A stretch of DNA of 64,000 nt from 20CM-2-55-15 sp964633285 (GTDB lineage Bacteria > Acidobacteriota > Terriglobia > 20CM-2-55-15), in the NCBI GenBank assembly GCA_964633285.1, contig CAZWGA010000004.1, positions 62,001 to 126,000 on the forward strand, written 5' to 3'. The notes under the pieces are model-generated. The model ran no database searches and was not told where the DNA came from. It saw only the letters and a list, made by a program, of their open reading frames with translations. Below are positions 23,691 through 32,759 of the stretch, one piece after another. Positions within the stretch are counted from its first letter, which is position 1. Each line of letters opens with the position of its first letter. Made by a program: the position numbers and the translations under genes.

Positions 23691-25489
23691 TGGATTTCCC
23701 TCACTCGCTTGTCTTTGAGAGCCTTCGCAATGGCAGCATTCATGATGAGTTCGGCCAGGTGCATCGTCGCCTGACTGAGGCGTTCGATAGCTTCGCGAAT
23801 GGCCTGGTGCTCATTCGATTTCATCGTTTCACGCAACCGTGCCGTTGCGGCTGTGATTTCGGCCTTTTCTTCAGGCGAAAGACCGGCATACTGTTCGTCG
23901 TTCAGCCCTTTGGATGTCGCGTTAAGAACGGTCTCCGCCTCGTTCCGTGCTTCAATAGCCAGGCGCGCTTCAATATCCGCTTCTGCGTACTCGAACGATT
24001 CGAGAATCATGTGTTCGACCTGCTCGTCCGTCAGTCCGTATGTCGGTTTGACGTCGATGGATTGGTATTTTTCCGTGCGCTGCTCCTGTGCGGACACGCT
24101 CAAAATGCCGTCGGCATCGATCAGGAATTTGACTTCGATTCGCGGCATTCCTGCCGGCATGCCTGGAATATCTTTCAGATCGAATTGCGCCAGACTGCGG
24201 CAATCTTTGACGAGTTCCCGTTCGCCCTGCAGGACGTGAATTTTGACATTCGTCTGCCCGTCAATAAAGGTTGTGAACATTTCAGTTGCAGACGCAGGAA
24301 TAGTGGAATTGCGCGGAATGATTTTGGACATCACTCCGCCCATGGTTTCAATGCCCAGAGACAACGGAGTCACATCCAGAAGCAGCATGTCGCGCTTACC
24401 ACCGGCCAGGATGTCCGCTTGAACTGCGGCGCCAAGCGCAACAACTTCATCCGGATTCAATTCCGTGTGCGGGACTCTGCCGAAGAGTTCCTCAACGCGC
24501 TGACGAACCAGGGGAATTCGAGTCGAGCCCCCGACCATGACGACTTCGTCGATGCCGGCGGATGTCAGTCCGGCATCCTGCAGTGCCTGACGGCACGGAC
24601 CAAGCGTTCGTTCCACGATCGGGCCGATAATTCCGTTGAATTGTTCACGAGTGAGCGAGCGGCGATATCCGAGGAATGGAAGTTCGATGACAGCGGAATC
24701 CGCGGCCGAAAGGTCTTCCTTGACCTTTGTGACGGCGGCTCGAATCGCCTGAAGTCCGTGGGCATCAGGTTTCTCCTTCAGTCCACCGAGCACCAGGCGA
24801 ATCAACTCTTCATCAATGTCGTCGCCTCCGAGATGAGTATCGCCGCTCGTCGAAAGGACCTCGAAGATTCCATCGCTGAGCTTCAGAATCGATATATCGA
24901 ATGTGCCCCCGCCGAAATCGTAGACCGCAATCGTTCCCTGATTGCGCCTGTCGAGGCCGTAGGCGAGAGATGCCGCAGTCGGTTCATTCACAATGCGCAG
25001 CACATCGAGACCGGCAATGCGGCCGGCATCCTTGGTAGCCTGCCGTTGCGCATCGTTGAAGTAAGCCGGCACGGTGATGACCGCGCTTTTGATTTCCTCT
25101 CCCAGCGCCGCTTCCGCATTCCGTTTGAGGTCGCGAAGAATAAATGCGGATAACTCCGGAGGAGTGTAATCCCGGCCGAAGATCTTCAACCTCACGATGT
25201 GTTCGCTGTCTGGAGAGACTTCAAAAGGAAGCAGGGGCAGATCGCCACGAACATCATCAAGCCCTTTCCCCATGAATCGCTTGATCGAAAAGACCGTATT
25301 TCGCGGTTTCTCGATCATCTTTTGCTTTGCTCCGTTGCCGACGATCACATTTCCGCTCTCATCGAAATAGATGACAGATGGAACAAGCGAGCTGCCGTCC
25401 GGCGCAGGAAGGACGCAAGGCGTTCCGTCCCGCACAATCGCAACAAGGCTATTGGTGGTTCCCAGGTCAATTCCTACGATCTTCGGCAT
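23687..25489 (-). CDS. hscA: Fe-S assembly chaperone HscA (Hsp70 family)
   Basis: 600 residues. ATPase domain starts with GIDLGTTNSLVAIV; FGGGTFDIS and the linker-proximal MLLLDVTPLSLGIETMGG are present, then a substrate domain. HscA accepts the LPPVK motif of IscU, which is present in the IscU here. It overlaps the hscB stop by one base and is immediately followed by iscX. Confidence 0.96.
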   Translation of the reverse strand: MPKIVGIDLGTTNSLVAIVRDGTPCVLPAPDGSSLVPSVIYFDESGNVIVGNGAKQKMIEKPRNTVFSIKRFMGKGLDDVRGDLPLLPFEVSPDSEHIVRLKIFGRDYTPPELSAFILRDLKRNAEAALGEEIKSAVITVPAYFNDAQRQATKDAGRIAGLDVLRIVNEPTAASLAYGLDRRNQGTIAVYDFGGGTFDISILKLSDGIFEVLSTSGDTHLGGDDIDEELIRLVLGGLKEKPDAHGLQAIRAAVTKVKEDLSAADSAVIELPFLGYRRSLTREQFNGIIGPIVERTLGPCRQALQDAGLTSAGIDEVVMVGGSTRIPLVRQRVEELFGRVPHTELNPDEVVALGAAVQADILAGGKRDMLLLDVTPLSLGIETMGGVMSKIIPRNSTIPASATEMFTTFIDGQTNVKIHVLQGERELVKDCRSLAQFDLKDIPGMPAGMPRIEVKFLIDADGILSVSAQEQRTEKYQSIDVKPTYGLTDEQVEHMILESFEYAEADIEARLAIEARNEAETVLNATSKGLNDEQYAGLSPEEKAEITAATARLRETMKSNEHQAIREAIERLSQATMHLAELIMNAAIAKALKDKRVREIQ

Positions 25490-26049
25490 TATGAATCCTT
25501 CAAGCGCGGGTTCTCACCCGCATGTTCCAACTCGTTCTCGAGGTTTCTGATGTACGACGACTCCGACAGAATCTCCGCGAACCTGCCCAGATGCTGTCTG
25601 AGTCTTTCTTCCGTCGCCTTGCTTTTCACCAAGTCATCCCAGTCCGCGGCGGCCCGCTGAAGTTCGGTATCAAAGCGGTCGCGCTTCTCTTTGATCTGCG
25701 CGCGCAAAGAATCGACTTCTTCAACCGACGCGCGCCCGGCCTTTACTTCTGCGAGTTGCTCGTTGATTTCGAAGACTTCCATGAGCAGAGACTGAGGCAC
25801 TTTGCTCCCATCCGGCTTCAATCCATAAAGGCCGATGAGATATTCCACGCGGCGGACCGGATGTCGCAGGGTGCGATATGCGTCGTTCAGAAGCGCGGTC
25901 ATGCGGACCGCCTGCGTCTTTTCGGCCGGCGTCGCAGTTGAGAAATAATCCGGATGAGTTTTTCGGCTCAGCTTGTGAAATGTTTTCTCGATCACGGCCG
26001 GATCTATAGCTAACAGCCGGGGCAGGCCGAAAACTTCGAAATAATCCAT
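25489..26049 (-). CDS. hscB: Fe-S assembly co-chaperone HscB
   Basis: 186 residues. J-domain with the HPD triad (KTHPDYF) and the family start MDYFEVFGLPRLL; C-terminal three-helix IscU-binding part (RYELIGLYG-like segment, then LLMEVFEINEQLAEV). It stimulates HscA and delivers IscU. It starts 21 bp after the iscA stop. Confidence 0.95.
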   Translation of the reverse strand: MDYFEVFGLPRLLAIDPAVIEKTFHKLSRKTHPDYFSTATPAEKTQAVRMTALLNDAYRTLRHPVRRVEYLIGLYGLKPDGSKVPQSLLMEVFEINEQLAEVKAGRASVEEVDSLRAQIKEKRDRFDTELQRAAADWDDLVKSKATEERLRQHLGRFAEILSESSYIRNLENELEHAGENPRLKDS

Positions 26050-26070
26050 TTTGAAAAAAGGGCAGGCGCG

Positions 26071-26397
26071 TTAGGTTGAAAATGAACTGCCGCAGCCACA
26101 GCTTTTCTTGGCGTTGGGATTCATGAATACGAATCCTTTGCCCATCAGGCCGCTGTCATAATCGAGAACGGTGCCGTTCAGATAGATGTAACTCTTCAGG
26201 TCGCAAAACAGTTTGACGTCCTCGCGTTCGAAGACCTTGTCTCCTGTGCGCGCCTGACTTTCGAAGGTCAGGTTGTAAGAGAGGCCCGAACAGCCTCCAC
26301 CTTTCACGCCGACTCGCAGTCCGGCTGCCTGAACGCCTTCTTTAGTCATCATCCGGTGGACTTCGTCGACGGCCTTGTCTGTAATCTCGATCGCCAT
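26071..26397 (-). CDS. iscA: Fe-S scaffold/carrier IscA
   Basis: 108 residues from MAIEITDKAVDEV. The three conserved cysteines are in GGGCSGLSY and CGCGSSF near the end. It is an A-type carrier in cluster transfer. The start is one base after the iscU stop; a longer in-frame start within iscU is rejected. Confidence 0.95.
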   Translation of the reverse strand: MAIEITDKAVDEVHRMMTKEGVQAAGLRVGVKGGGCSGLSYNLTFESQARTGDKVFEREDVKLFCDLKSYIYLNGTVLDYDSGLMGKGFVFMNPNAKKSCGCGSSFST

Positions 26398-26398
26398 C

Positions 26399-26794
26399 TT
26401 ACTTTTCGTTTCCGTCGTGCTTCTTCTTCCAATCTGAAATTGCGGCTTTGATCGCATCTTCGGCCAGAACCGAACAATGAATCTTTACCGGCGGCAGACT
26501 AAGCTCTTTCACGATATCGGTGTTCTTGATCGCGAGCGCTTCCGTAAGTGTCTTGCCTTTAACCCACTCCGTCGCGAGGCTGGAGCTGGCGATCGCGCTT
26601 CCGCAGCCGAAAGTCTTGAACTTTGCATCCTCGATGACACCGGATTCCTCGTTGACCTTGATCTGCAGTTTCATAACGTCGCCGCATTCCGGAGCTCCGA
26701 CAAGGCCGGTGCCCACATTGGGATCTTCCTTGGGAAGAGCTCCGACATTTCGCGGATTGTTGTAGTGATCAATGACTTTGTCTGAATATGCCAT
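26399..26794 (-). CDS. iscU: Fe-S cluster scaffold IscU
   Basis: 131 residues. Cluster ligands are Cys in APECGDVMK (with the stabilising Asp), GCGSAIASS and IHCSVL; the HscA recognition motif LPPVK directly precedes the last one. The N-terminus MAYSDKVIDHYNNPRNVG is typical. Confidence 0.97.
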   Translation of the reverse strand: MAYSDKVIDHYNNPRNVGALPKEDPNVGTGLVGAPECGDVMKLQIKVNEESGVIEDAKFKTFGCGSAIASSSLATEWVKGKTLTEALAIKNTDIVKELSLPPVKIHCSVLAEDAIKAAISDWKKKHDGNEK

Positions 26795-26827
26795 TTGAAT
26801 CTTCTCCCAGTAATTTACCCGTCGATT

Positions 26828-28048
26828 TCAGGATTCCGTGGCCCAGTGCACCGATTTCAAATCGATGCCTTCTTTAGCCATTTCATATAAAGGCGATAAT
26901 TCGCGCAGCCGGCGCACGACATCGATGACTCGCGCAGCAACGTAATCGACTTCCTCCTCCGTATTGAATCGTCCGATTCCAAACCGGATGGACGTGTGAG
27001 CCAGATCTTCGCCCACTCCCAGGGCTTTCAAAACATACGAAGGCTCCAGGCTTGCCGAGGTGCACGCCGAGCCCGAAGACACCGCAATATCGTTGATACC
27101 CATCAACAGCGATTCGCCTTCAACGTAGGCAAAGCTCATGTTGAGATTGCCCGGAAGTCTCTTTTCAAGATCGCCGTTGATGAAAACTTCGTCCAGTTCA
27201 CGTTCAAAGGTCGTACGAAGTTTTTCACGCAGACGAAAAGCTTCTGCGGATTCCGTTGACAGTTCTTCACGAGCAATCTGCGCTGCCTTACCAAAGCCAA
27301 CAATGCCCGGGACATTCAACGTTCCCGATCGCATACCGCGTTCATGGCCTCCGCCGTCAATGATCGGCGTCAGCAGGACTCGCGGATTCCTGCGGCGGAC
27401 ATACAGAGCTCCGACTCCCTTGGGGCCATAGAGTTTGTGTGCGGAAAGCGAAGCGATGTCCACATTCATATCGTTGACGCTGAATGGAATCTTGCCCGCA
27501 GCCTGAACCGCATCCGTGTGGAAGAGAACACCGCGCTCACGCGCGATCCTGCCGATTTCCCTGATGTCCTGGATGACGCCGACTTCATTGTTGGCGGTCA
27601 TGATCGAAATCAAAATCGTTTTATCCGTGATCGCTTTGCGAAGATCGTCGAGATCGACAAACCCTTTCGCGCCGACCGGCAGGAACGTTATACGGAAGCC
27701 TTCTTTCTCGAGATGCTTGCACGTATCGAGAATGGCCTTGTGTTCTGTCACGCACGTGATGATGTGATCGCCCTTCTCGCGATACATCCACGCGACACCT
27801 TTGACCGCGAGATTATCGGACTCCGTTGCGCCGCTTGTGATAACGATTTCTCTCGGATCCGCGCCGATCAACGACGCGATTTGCTTTCGCGCTTCTTCGA
27901 CGGCTGCTTCCGCCTCCCAGCCGAACTTATGATTTCGGCTCGCAGCGTTTCCAAACCGATCCGTCAGATAAGGCATCATCGCGTCCAGCACCCGTGGATC
28001 CAGCGGTGTCGTCGCATGATTGTCCATGTAGATAGGCAGCTTAACCAT
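26828..28048 (-). CDS. iscS: cysteine desulfurase IscS
   Basis: 406 residues, PLP enzyme giving sulfur to IscU. N-terminal MDNHATTPLDPRV, PLP Lys in SLSAHKLYGPKG, active-site loop Cys in SSGSACTSASLEPSYVL, the group I arrangement. Starts 30 bp downstream of iscR. Confidence 0.97.
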   Translation of the reverse strand: MVKLPIYMDNHATTPLDPRVLDAMMPYLTDRFGNAASRNHKFGWEAEAAVEEARKQIASLIGADPREIVITSGATESDNLAVKGVAWMYREKGDHIITCVTEHKAILDTCKHLEKEGFRITFLPVGAKGFVDLDDLRKAITDKTILISIMTANNEVGVIQDIREIGRIARERGVLFHTDAVQAAGKIPFSVNDMNVDIASLSAHKLYGPKGVGALYVRRRNPRVLLTPIIDGGGHERGMRSGTLNVPGIVGFGKAAQIAREELSTESAEAFRLREKLRTTFERELDEVFINGDLEKRLPGNLNMSFAYVEGESLLMGINDIAVSSGSACTSASLEPSYVLKALGVGEDLAHTSIRFGIGRFNTEEEVDYVAARVIDVVRRLRELSPLYEMAKEGIDLKSVHWATES

Positions 28049-28078
28049 ATTTCTGTTCCAACCTTTTCTCAGCAGCCA

Positions 28079-28477
28079 TCAATTCGTCGCCAGTTCGTAA
28101 ATCGATGTGTCTCCCAGGACTCGAACCACTTTTGCTTTGATTTTCAAAAGCGGATCCTTGACCGAGCACATCTGCAACTGCTGGCAGTCATCGCCACGCT
28201 CACAGGGCGTTATCGAAATCGGTCCTTCCAACGCCTCAACAACATCGACAATCGATATATTCGATGGGTCCTTCGCCAGGACATAGCCGCCATTAATGCC
28301 TTGCTGCGATACCAGCAATCCTTTGCGGGCCAATCGTTGCAAGACTTTAGCCAGTAATTCCGCGGGAATATGGTACTGAACGGCTATCTCTCTGGCGCTT
28401 ACCGATTCATCATTGTGCTGCGCCAGATGTTTCAATGCGATCAATCCATAATCGGACTTTTTCGATAGCCTGAACAT
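28079..28477 (-). CDS. iscR: Rrf2-family iron-sulfur regulator IscR
   Basis: 132 residues. Winged helix with SKKSDYGLIALKHLA; cluster ligands in the pattern C-x5-C-x5-C (CERGDDCQQLQMC) and a following SVKDPL. As in enterobacteria it heads the isc operon and likely represses it when loaded with a [2Fe-2S] cluster. An inverted repeat sits 19 bp upstream. Confidence 0.95.
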   Translation of the reverse strand: MFRLSKKSDYGLIALKHLAQHNDESVSAREIAVQYHIPAELLAKVLQRLARKGLLVSQQGINGGYVLAKDPSNISIVDVVEALEGPISITPCERGDDCQQLQMCSVKDPLLKIKAKVVRVLGDTSIYELATN

Positions 28478-28495
28478 CGCGCCACCCGCCTAACC

Positions 28496-28512
28496 CCGAC
28501 CTTTTAGGTCGG
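28496..28512 (-). promoter_or_regulatory. inverted repeat, candidate IscR operator
   Basis: CCGACCT, 3-bp centre, AGGTCGG: a perfect 7-bp inverted repeat in the leader of iscR. On the minus strand it reads into GTCGGGGTTA, resembling the TCGGG half of IscR type 1 sites. A TTGATT box lies further upstream near 28547-28552. Confidence 0.5.
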
Positions 28513-28567
28513 ACATTTACCCAATTTAAGGACTCAGGCTGTGAAAATCAAGGGAGAACTTAGCAAC

Positions 28568-29242
28568 TCACGTTAAAAGGGGCAGAATCTCCGACAGCAA
28601 CTCCACGCGTCGAACGTGATCATAGCCGGCGTACCTTCCACGGCGATCGATAAGCAGCGCTTCGAGGCCGGCGCGGATGCCGGCTTCGACGTCGTCGTGA
28701 AGGCTGTCGCCAATCATGAGAGTCTGCGATGGCCGCACTTTCAATGCTGCGACCGCGGCTTTAAAGATTTCGGGATCGGGTTTGCATGAACCGGTTTCAC
28801 TCGAGATCGTCACGGCATCGAAAAATTGGCGGATGCCCAGACTCTCCATGACGGAGTAAATACGGTCGTCGAAATTTGAAATCACGCCGAGTTTCAGTCC
28901 ACGATTCTTCAAATCCTGCAGGACATCGGCGGTTTCGGGGAAAAGAACCCATCCCTGCGAATCGCGAAACTTATCGTAAACTTGATCGAAGAATCGGTCG
29001 AAGTTGTCCACCATGCCGACTTCGTCGAAGACGCGGTACACGACATCCTTCCACCATCGTTTTTGATCTTGAATCGAGAGTGGGCCTGCGCCGCGGAATT
29101 GTCTGACGAAGGCGTCCTGGATCGCATCAACCGGAACTTTCGAACCGTATTGATGCGCGACGCTGCCGTAAATAGCGCCGACCGATCCGCGTGTCGTGAA
29201 CAAAGTTTCGGCGGCATCGAAAAGTACGGCGTGAAATCTCAT
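28568..29242 (-). CDS. HAD-superfamily hydrolase
   Basis: 224 residues. HAD motif I with a changed form: VLFDAAETLF (D-x-A-x-E/T; the nucleophile Asp is present and the acid Asp is replaced by Ala). Motif II ISNFDDR, motif III Lys (SCKPDPEIF) and IV (IGDSLHDD). Fits a small-molecule phosphatase or a dehalogenase-like HAD. The ATG at 29242 follows TATGAT by 6 bases, so the transcript is probably leaderless; it is divergent to the methyltransferase gene. Confidence 0.9.
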   Translation of the reverse strand: MRFHAVLFDAAETLFTTRGSVGAIYGSVAHQYGSKVPVDAIQDAFVRQFRGAGPLSIQDQKRWWKDVVYRVFDEVGMVDNFDRFFDQVYDKFRDSQGWVLFPETADVLQDLKNRGLKLGVISNFDDRIYSVMESLGIRQFFDAVTISSETGSCKPDPEIFKAAVAALKVRPSQTLMIGDSLHDDVEAGIRAGLEALLIDRRGRYAGYDHVRRVELLSEILPLLT

Positions 29243-29258
29243 GCGAGGATCATAACAA

Positions 29259-29894
29259 ATGGAACCTATCACTCTGCGTCCGGTTGAAGAGTACATGAAC
29301 GCGCTCATCCCTCCGCGGCATCCCGTGATCAGCGAGATGGAAGCTTTCGGGAAAGAGAATCGTGTGCCGATCGTCGGTCCTTTGGTTGGCCGGCTTTTGT
29401 ATCAACTCACAAGACTGGTGAACGCGCGCCGCGTCTTCGAAATGGGATCGGCCATCGGTTATTCCACGATCTGGTTTGCGCAGGCCGTCCCGGCGGACGG
29501 CAAGGTCTATTTCACGGACGGAAGCTCATCGAATGCGGCGAAAGCCGCGGATTACAGCAGGCGCGCGGGCGTTGCCGATCGCATCGAGATTCTGACAGGG
29601 AATTCTCTCGATTTAATCGATAAAGTTGATGGTGAGTTTGACGTCATCTTCAACGACGTCGATAAGCACTACTACCCGGAGGTTTTCCGAAAGGCCGCGG
29701 GCCGGGTCAGAATCGGCGGCCTTCTGATTACCGACAACGTGCTTTGGTCGGGCCGGGTGGCTGATCCTTCTGTGCGGGACGAAGACACCGAAGGCGTCCG
29801 CACTTTTAATAAGCTGCTTTTTTCCGATGACCGTTTTTATTCGACGATTATTCCGCTGCGTGATGGAGTTGCGATTGGACAACGAGTCCGTTGA
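29259..29894 (+). CDS. class I SAM-dependent O-methyltransferase
   Basis: 211 residues of the catechol/caffeoyl-CoA O-methyltransferase type: NARRVFEMGSAIGYSTIW (SAM motif I), then VIFNDVDKHYYPEV with the metal-binding Asp. ITDNVLWSGRV completes the metal site. The start lies 16 bp from the divergent HAD gene. Substrate unknown. Confidence 0.92.
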   Translation: MEPITLRPVEEYMNALIPPRHPVISEMEAFGKENRVPIVGPLVGRLLYQLTRLVNARRVFEMGSAIGYSTIWFAQAVPADGKVYFTDGSSSNAAKAADYSRRAGVADRIEILTGNSLDLIDKVDGEFDVIFNDVDKHYYPEVFRKAAGRVRIGGLLITDNVLWSGRVADPSVRDEDTEGVRTFNKLLFSDDRFYSTIIPLRDGVAIGQRVR

Positions 29895-30144
29895 GATCAA
29901 CAAGGGAACGCCCGTTATAGTCTTCGGCCCAGGGAATGCGAACAACCGTCGTTTGTTTCGTTGCGACGAGCTCGGTGTGGCGCGACGGCGATTCCCATTC
30001 ACTCATAATGTTCGTTCGATAGCCCTCGCTGTCGAAGAAGCGCCGCAGTGCGGGCACGGCGTCCTGGTAAGCGCCGTCCCAATTCTTGCCGAAGTCGAGC
30101 CCGGCGAGGAATTCTTCGAGCCTTCGGATCAGTTCCGTTTTCAT
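29848..30144 (-). CDS. small uncharacterised protein
   Basis: 98 residues, no signal peptide or membrane helix; rich in charged and aromatic residues (GKNWDGAYQDAVPALRRF). It fills an otherwise empty 300 bp between the methyltransferase and DUF1015 genes and overlaps the methyltransferase end by 47 bp. No clear Shine-Dalgarno at the ATG. It looks protein-like, but no family is recognised, so coding is probable rather than certain. Confidence 0.55.
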   Translation of the reverse strand: MKTELIRRLEEFLAGLDFGKNWDGAYQDAVPALRRFFDSEGYRTNIMSEWESPSRHTELVATKQTTVVRIPWAEDYNGRSLVDLNGLVVQSQLHHAAE

Positions 30145-30205
30145 ACAAGCGCCATATTCTATGGCAGAGGCGCGTTTTCCGGTTATTCACATTTCAGGAA
30201 TTAGC

Positions 30206-31447
30206 ATGGCCCGAATTTATCCCTTTCGCAGTCTTCGATACGATCTCAACAAGGTTCCCATTGAAAAGGTCGTGACTCAGCCGTACGACAAGATCTCGGC
30301 TCAGATGCAGGAGGATTACTACTCGCGCCATCCGAACAACATTGTCCGGATTATTCTGGGCAAGCGTGAGCCGGAGGATTCTCCCGCCAACAATGTTTAC
30401 ACGCGGGCGGCACGCTATCTCAGGGAGTGGCGCGACCAAGGCGTGCTGGTCCAGATGCGGGATCCGGCGTTTTTTGTGTACTTCCAGCGCTTCACAGTTC
30501 CCGGAGAAGACGAGGTCCGGATCCGAAAAGGATTCGTGGGGCTGGGACAGTTGGAAGACTATGCCCGCAAGATCGTGTTTCCGCATGAACGCACGCTGAC
30601 AGGCCCCAAAAAAGATCGCCTTGAACTCCTGCGGCACACAAGAACTCAGTTCGAGCAGATCTTTATTCTCTACGAAGATCCGCTTCAGCGTATCGATGCC
30701 GTTATGGATGAAGTCGCGGCGCAAACGCCTGAGATTCGCATCACGGACGAATACGGCGTCGAGCACACCATGTGGAACACCACCGACGCCGATAAACTGA
30801 AGTTCATCCAGGATCAGATGGCCGACAGAAAACTGATCATTGCCGATGGCCATCACCGGTATGAAACGGCTCTTGCTTATCGCGACGAGATGAAGAGTGA
30901 ACAGGGAAGCGACCGGATTCCGATGACGTTCTTTAACATGAATAGTCCCGCGCTCACCATCCTTCCCACGCATCGAGTACTGGCGAATCTGCCTGGGTTT
31001 GATGCGAAGAATGTGTTGGCACGTTGCGCCGAGTTCTTTGACCTGAGCAAATCCCCGACCCGCTGCCGTGTCGATATCGGAGTCGTGACTCGCGGGGAAC
31101 AGACCTTTCTCGGCCTGAAACCCTCCGCGGACCTGGCTTCGCTGATGCCGGATCTATCGGAAAAGCAGCGGGGGCTCGATGTTGTGATTCTCCACCGCCT
31201 GATACTTGAGAAATGTCTCGGTATTACGGAAGACGCGGTGAAAAGAGAAAGCTACATCACATATGTTCGCGAACGGGCCGCGGCTATGGCCGCGGTCGCT
31301 GAGGGCCGCGCGCAGGCCGCTTTCATCCTGAATCCGACACGCCTCGATCAGATGCGCGACATTGCTTTCGAAGGCAGTGTCATGCCGCAAAAGTCCACGG
31401 ATTTTTATCCCAAGGTTTTGTCCGGCCTCACGATGTATTCGATATAA
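30206..31447 (+). CDS. DUF1015 protein
   Basis: 413 residues. The N-terminus MARIYPFRSLRYD and the motif ADGHHRYETAL are hallmarks of the widespread DUF1015 family; its biochemical activity is not known to me. The ATG at 30206 is chosen since the earlier in-frame starts lie in the small minus-strand gene. Followed without a gap by the sugar-dehydrogenase gene. Confidence 0.9.
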   Translation: MARIYPFRSLRYDLNKVPIEKVVTQPYDKISAQMQEDYYSRHPNNIVRIILGKREPEDSPANNVYTRAARYLREWRDQGVLVQMRDPAFFVYFQRFTVPGEDEVRIRKGFVGLGQLEDYARKIVFPHERTLTGPKKDRLELLRHTRTQFEQIFILYEDPLQRIDAVMDEVAAQTPEIRITDEYGVEHTMWNTTDADKLKFIQDQMADRKLIIADGHHRYETALAYRDEMKSEQGSDRIPMTFFNMNSPALTILPTHRVLANLPGFDAKNVLARCAEFFDLSKSPTRCRVDIGVVTRGEQTFLGLKPSADLASLMPDLSEKQRGLDVVILHRLILEKCLGITEDAVKRESYITYVRERAAAMAAVAEGRAQAAFILNPTRLDQMRDIAFEGSVMPQKSTDFYPKVLSGLTMYSI

Positions 31448-31476
31448 TGCCGCTGAATTCCCGGAGGCCAACGACG

Positions 31477-32736
31477 ATGAAAATGAATCATTCAAAGAAG
31501 CTGTTTATTCTTGCTGCGATACTTCTTTTCAGCAGTGCGGCCGGCCACGCTCAGCAGCAGGCGCCGCCTCAAGGCCGTGGTGCGGCTCGAACTCCAACGG
31601 CGCCGCCACCCATTGTCTGGCCTTCACCGCCACTTGCCGACGGGCCGATTGTTCTCGATACGGGAATTCAGCATCAGATACGCCTTGTCGTGACCAAGGG
31701 TTTGAATCAACCGTGGAGCATGGCATTTCTACCCGATGGCGGAATCCTCATCACAGAACGTCCCGGGCGGTTGCGTATTGTGCGTGATGGCGTGCTCGAT
31801 CCCAAACCTGTTCAGGGATTGCCGCAGATACAGGCTCAGGGTTTGGCTGGATTAATGGACGTCGCGCTGCACCCACGGTTCACAGAAAACAAACTTGTCT
31901 ATTTCACTTATCACAAGCCTGCGGGCGCGAATGCCGCTCCGGGTAATAACGCGGGGATCATCACGCTCGCGCGAGGCCGATGGGATGGAAACGCACTGAC
32001 GGATGTGCGTGATGTTTTTTCCGCAATTCCGAACGGCAATGCTTCGCGAATCGCGTTCGGCAAGGATGGAACCATCTTCATGACGATCGGTGTTGGCGAC
32101 CCGCCGGCCGCTTCCCGCGCTCAGGATCCGAATGATCTTGCCGGAAAAGTCCTCCGGCTGAAGGATGACGGCACCGTGCCACCGGATAATCCGTTCGTGG
32201 GCCGCGCGGGCTATCGCCCCGAGATCTACACCATGGGACATCGCAACTCTTTGGGCCTGACGATCGAACCAACGACCGGCGCCGTGTGGGAAGTTGAAGC
32301 GGGGCCCAACGGCGGCGATGAAATCAATATTCTGCAACCCGGTAAGAATTACGGCTGGCCGATTGTCAGTTTCGGGCGCTTTTACCTCGGACCACGCGTA
32401 ACGGAGAAACCATGGCAGGAAGGAATGGAACAGCCGATCGTTTTTTGGGTTCCGGCCATCACTCCGTCCGGTATTACTTTTTACACCGGCGACAAATTTC
32501 CGAATTGGAAAAACAACGTCTTTGTCGGTGGAATGAGGCAAGGCGAAGTGCCGCGCTCCGGTCATCTCGAGCGTCTGGACTTCAATGAAAAATGGGAAGA
32601 ACTCCACCGTGAATCGATGCTGCGCGAGCTTCAGCAGCGCATTCGCGACGTGCGCCAGGGGCCCGACGGTTTTCTGTATGTCCTGACGGCGGAAAACGAA
32701 GGCGCGCTGATGCGTATCGAGCCCACGTCCAAATAG
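31477..32736 (+). CDS. secreted PQQ-type sugar (glucose/sorbosone) dehydrogenase
   Basis: 419 residues. Signal peptide (KKLFILAAILLFSSAAGHA), a Pro/Gln-rich linker, then a six-bladed propeller: LNQPWSMAFLPDGGILITERPGRL, DVALHPRFTENKLVYF and MGHRNSLGLT match soluble aldose dehydrogenases of the GSDH family. GGAGG lies 9 bases before the ATG at 31477. No PQQ synthesis genes are in the window. Confidence 0.92.
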   Translation: MKMNHSKKLFILAAILLFSSAAGHAQQQAPPQGRGAARTPTAPPPIVWPSPPLADGPIVLDTGIQHQIRLVVTKGLNQPWSMAFLPDGGILITERPGRLRIVRDGVLDPKPVQGLPQIQAQGLAGLMDVALHPRFTENKLVYFTYHKPAGANAAPGNNAGIITLARGRWDGNALTDVRDVFSAIPNGNASRIAFGKDGTIFMTIGVGDPPAASRAQDPNDLAGKVLRLKDDGTVPPDNPFVGRAGYRPEIYTMGHRNSLGLTIEPTTGAVWEVEAGPNGGDEINILQPGKNYGWPIVSFGRFYLGPRVTEKPWQEGMEQPIVFWVPAITPSGITFYTGDKFPNWKNNVFVGGMRQGEVPRSGHLERLDFNEKWEELHRESMLRELQQRIRDVRQGPDGFLYVLTAENEGALMRIEPTSK

Positions 32737-32759
32737 TTCGCGCTGTCCTTCTGCCGTCT

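Noticed and set aside
23663..25153. long plus-strand frame of 496 codons
   Set aside because: Antisense to hscA, which is a clear Hsp70; the antisense frame is an effect of codon composition.
27344..28357. plus-strand frame of 337 codons
   Set aside because: Antisense to iscS and iscR; no recognisable motif and would conflict with the isc operon.
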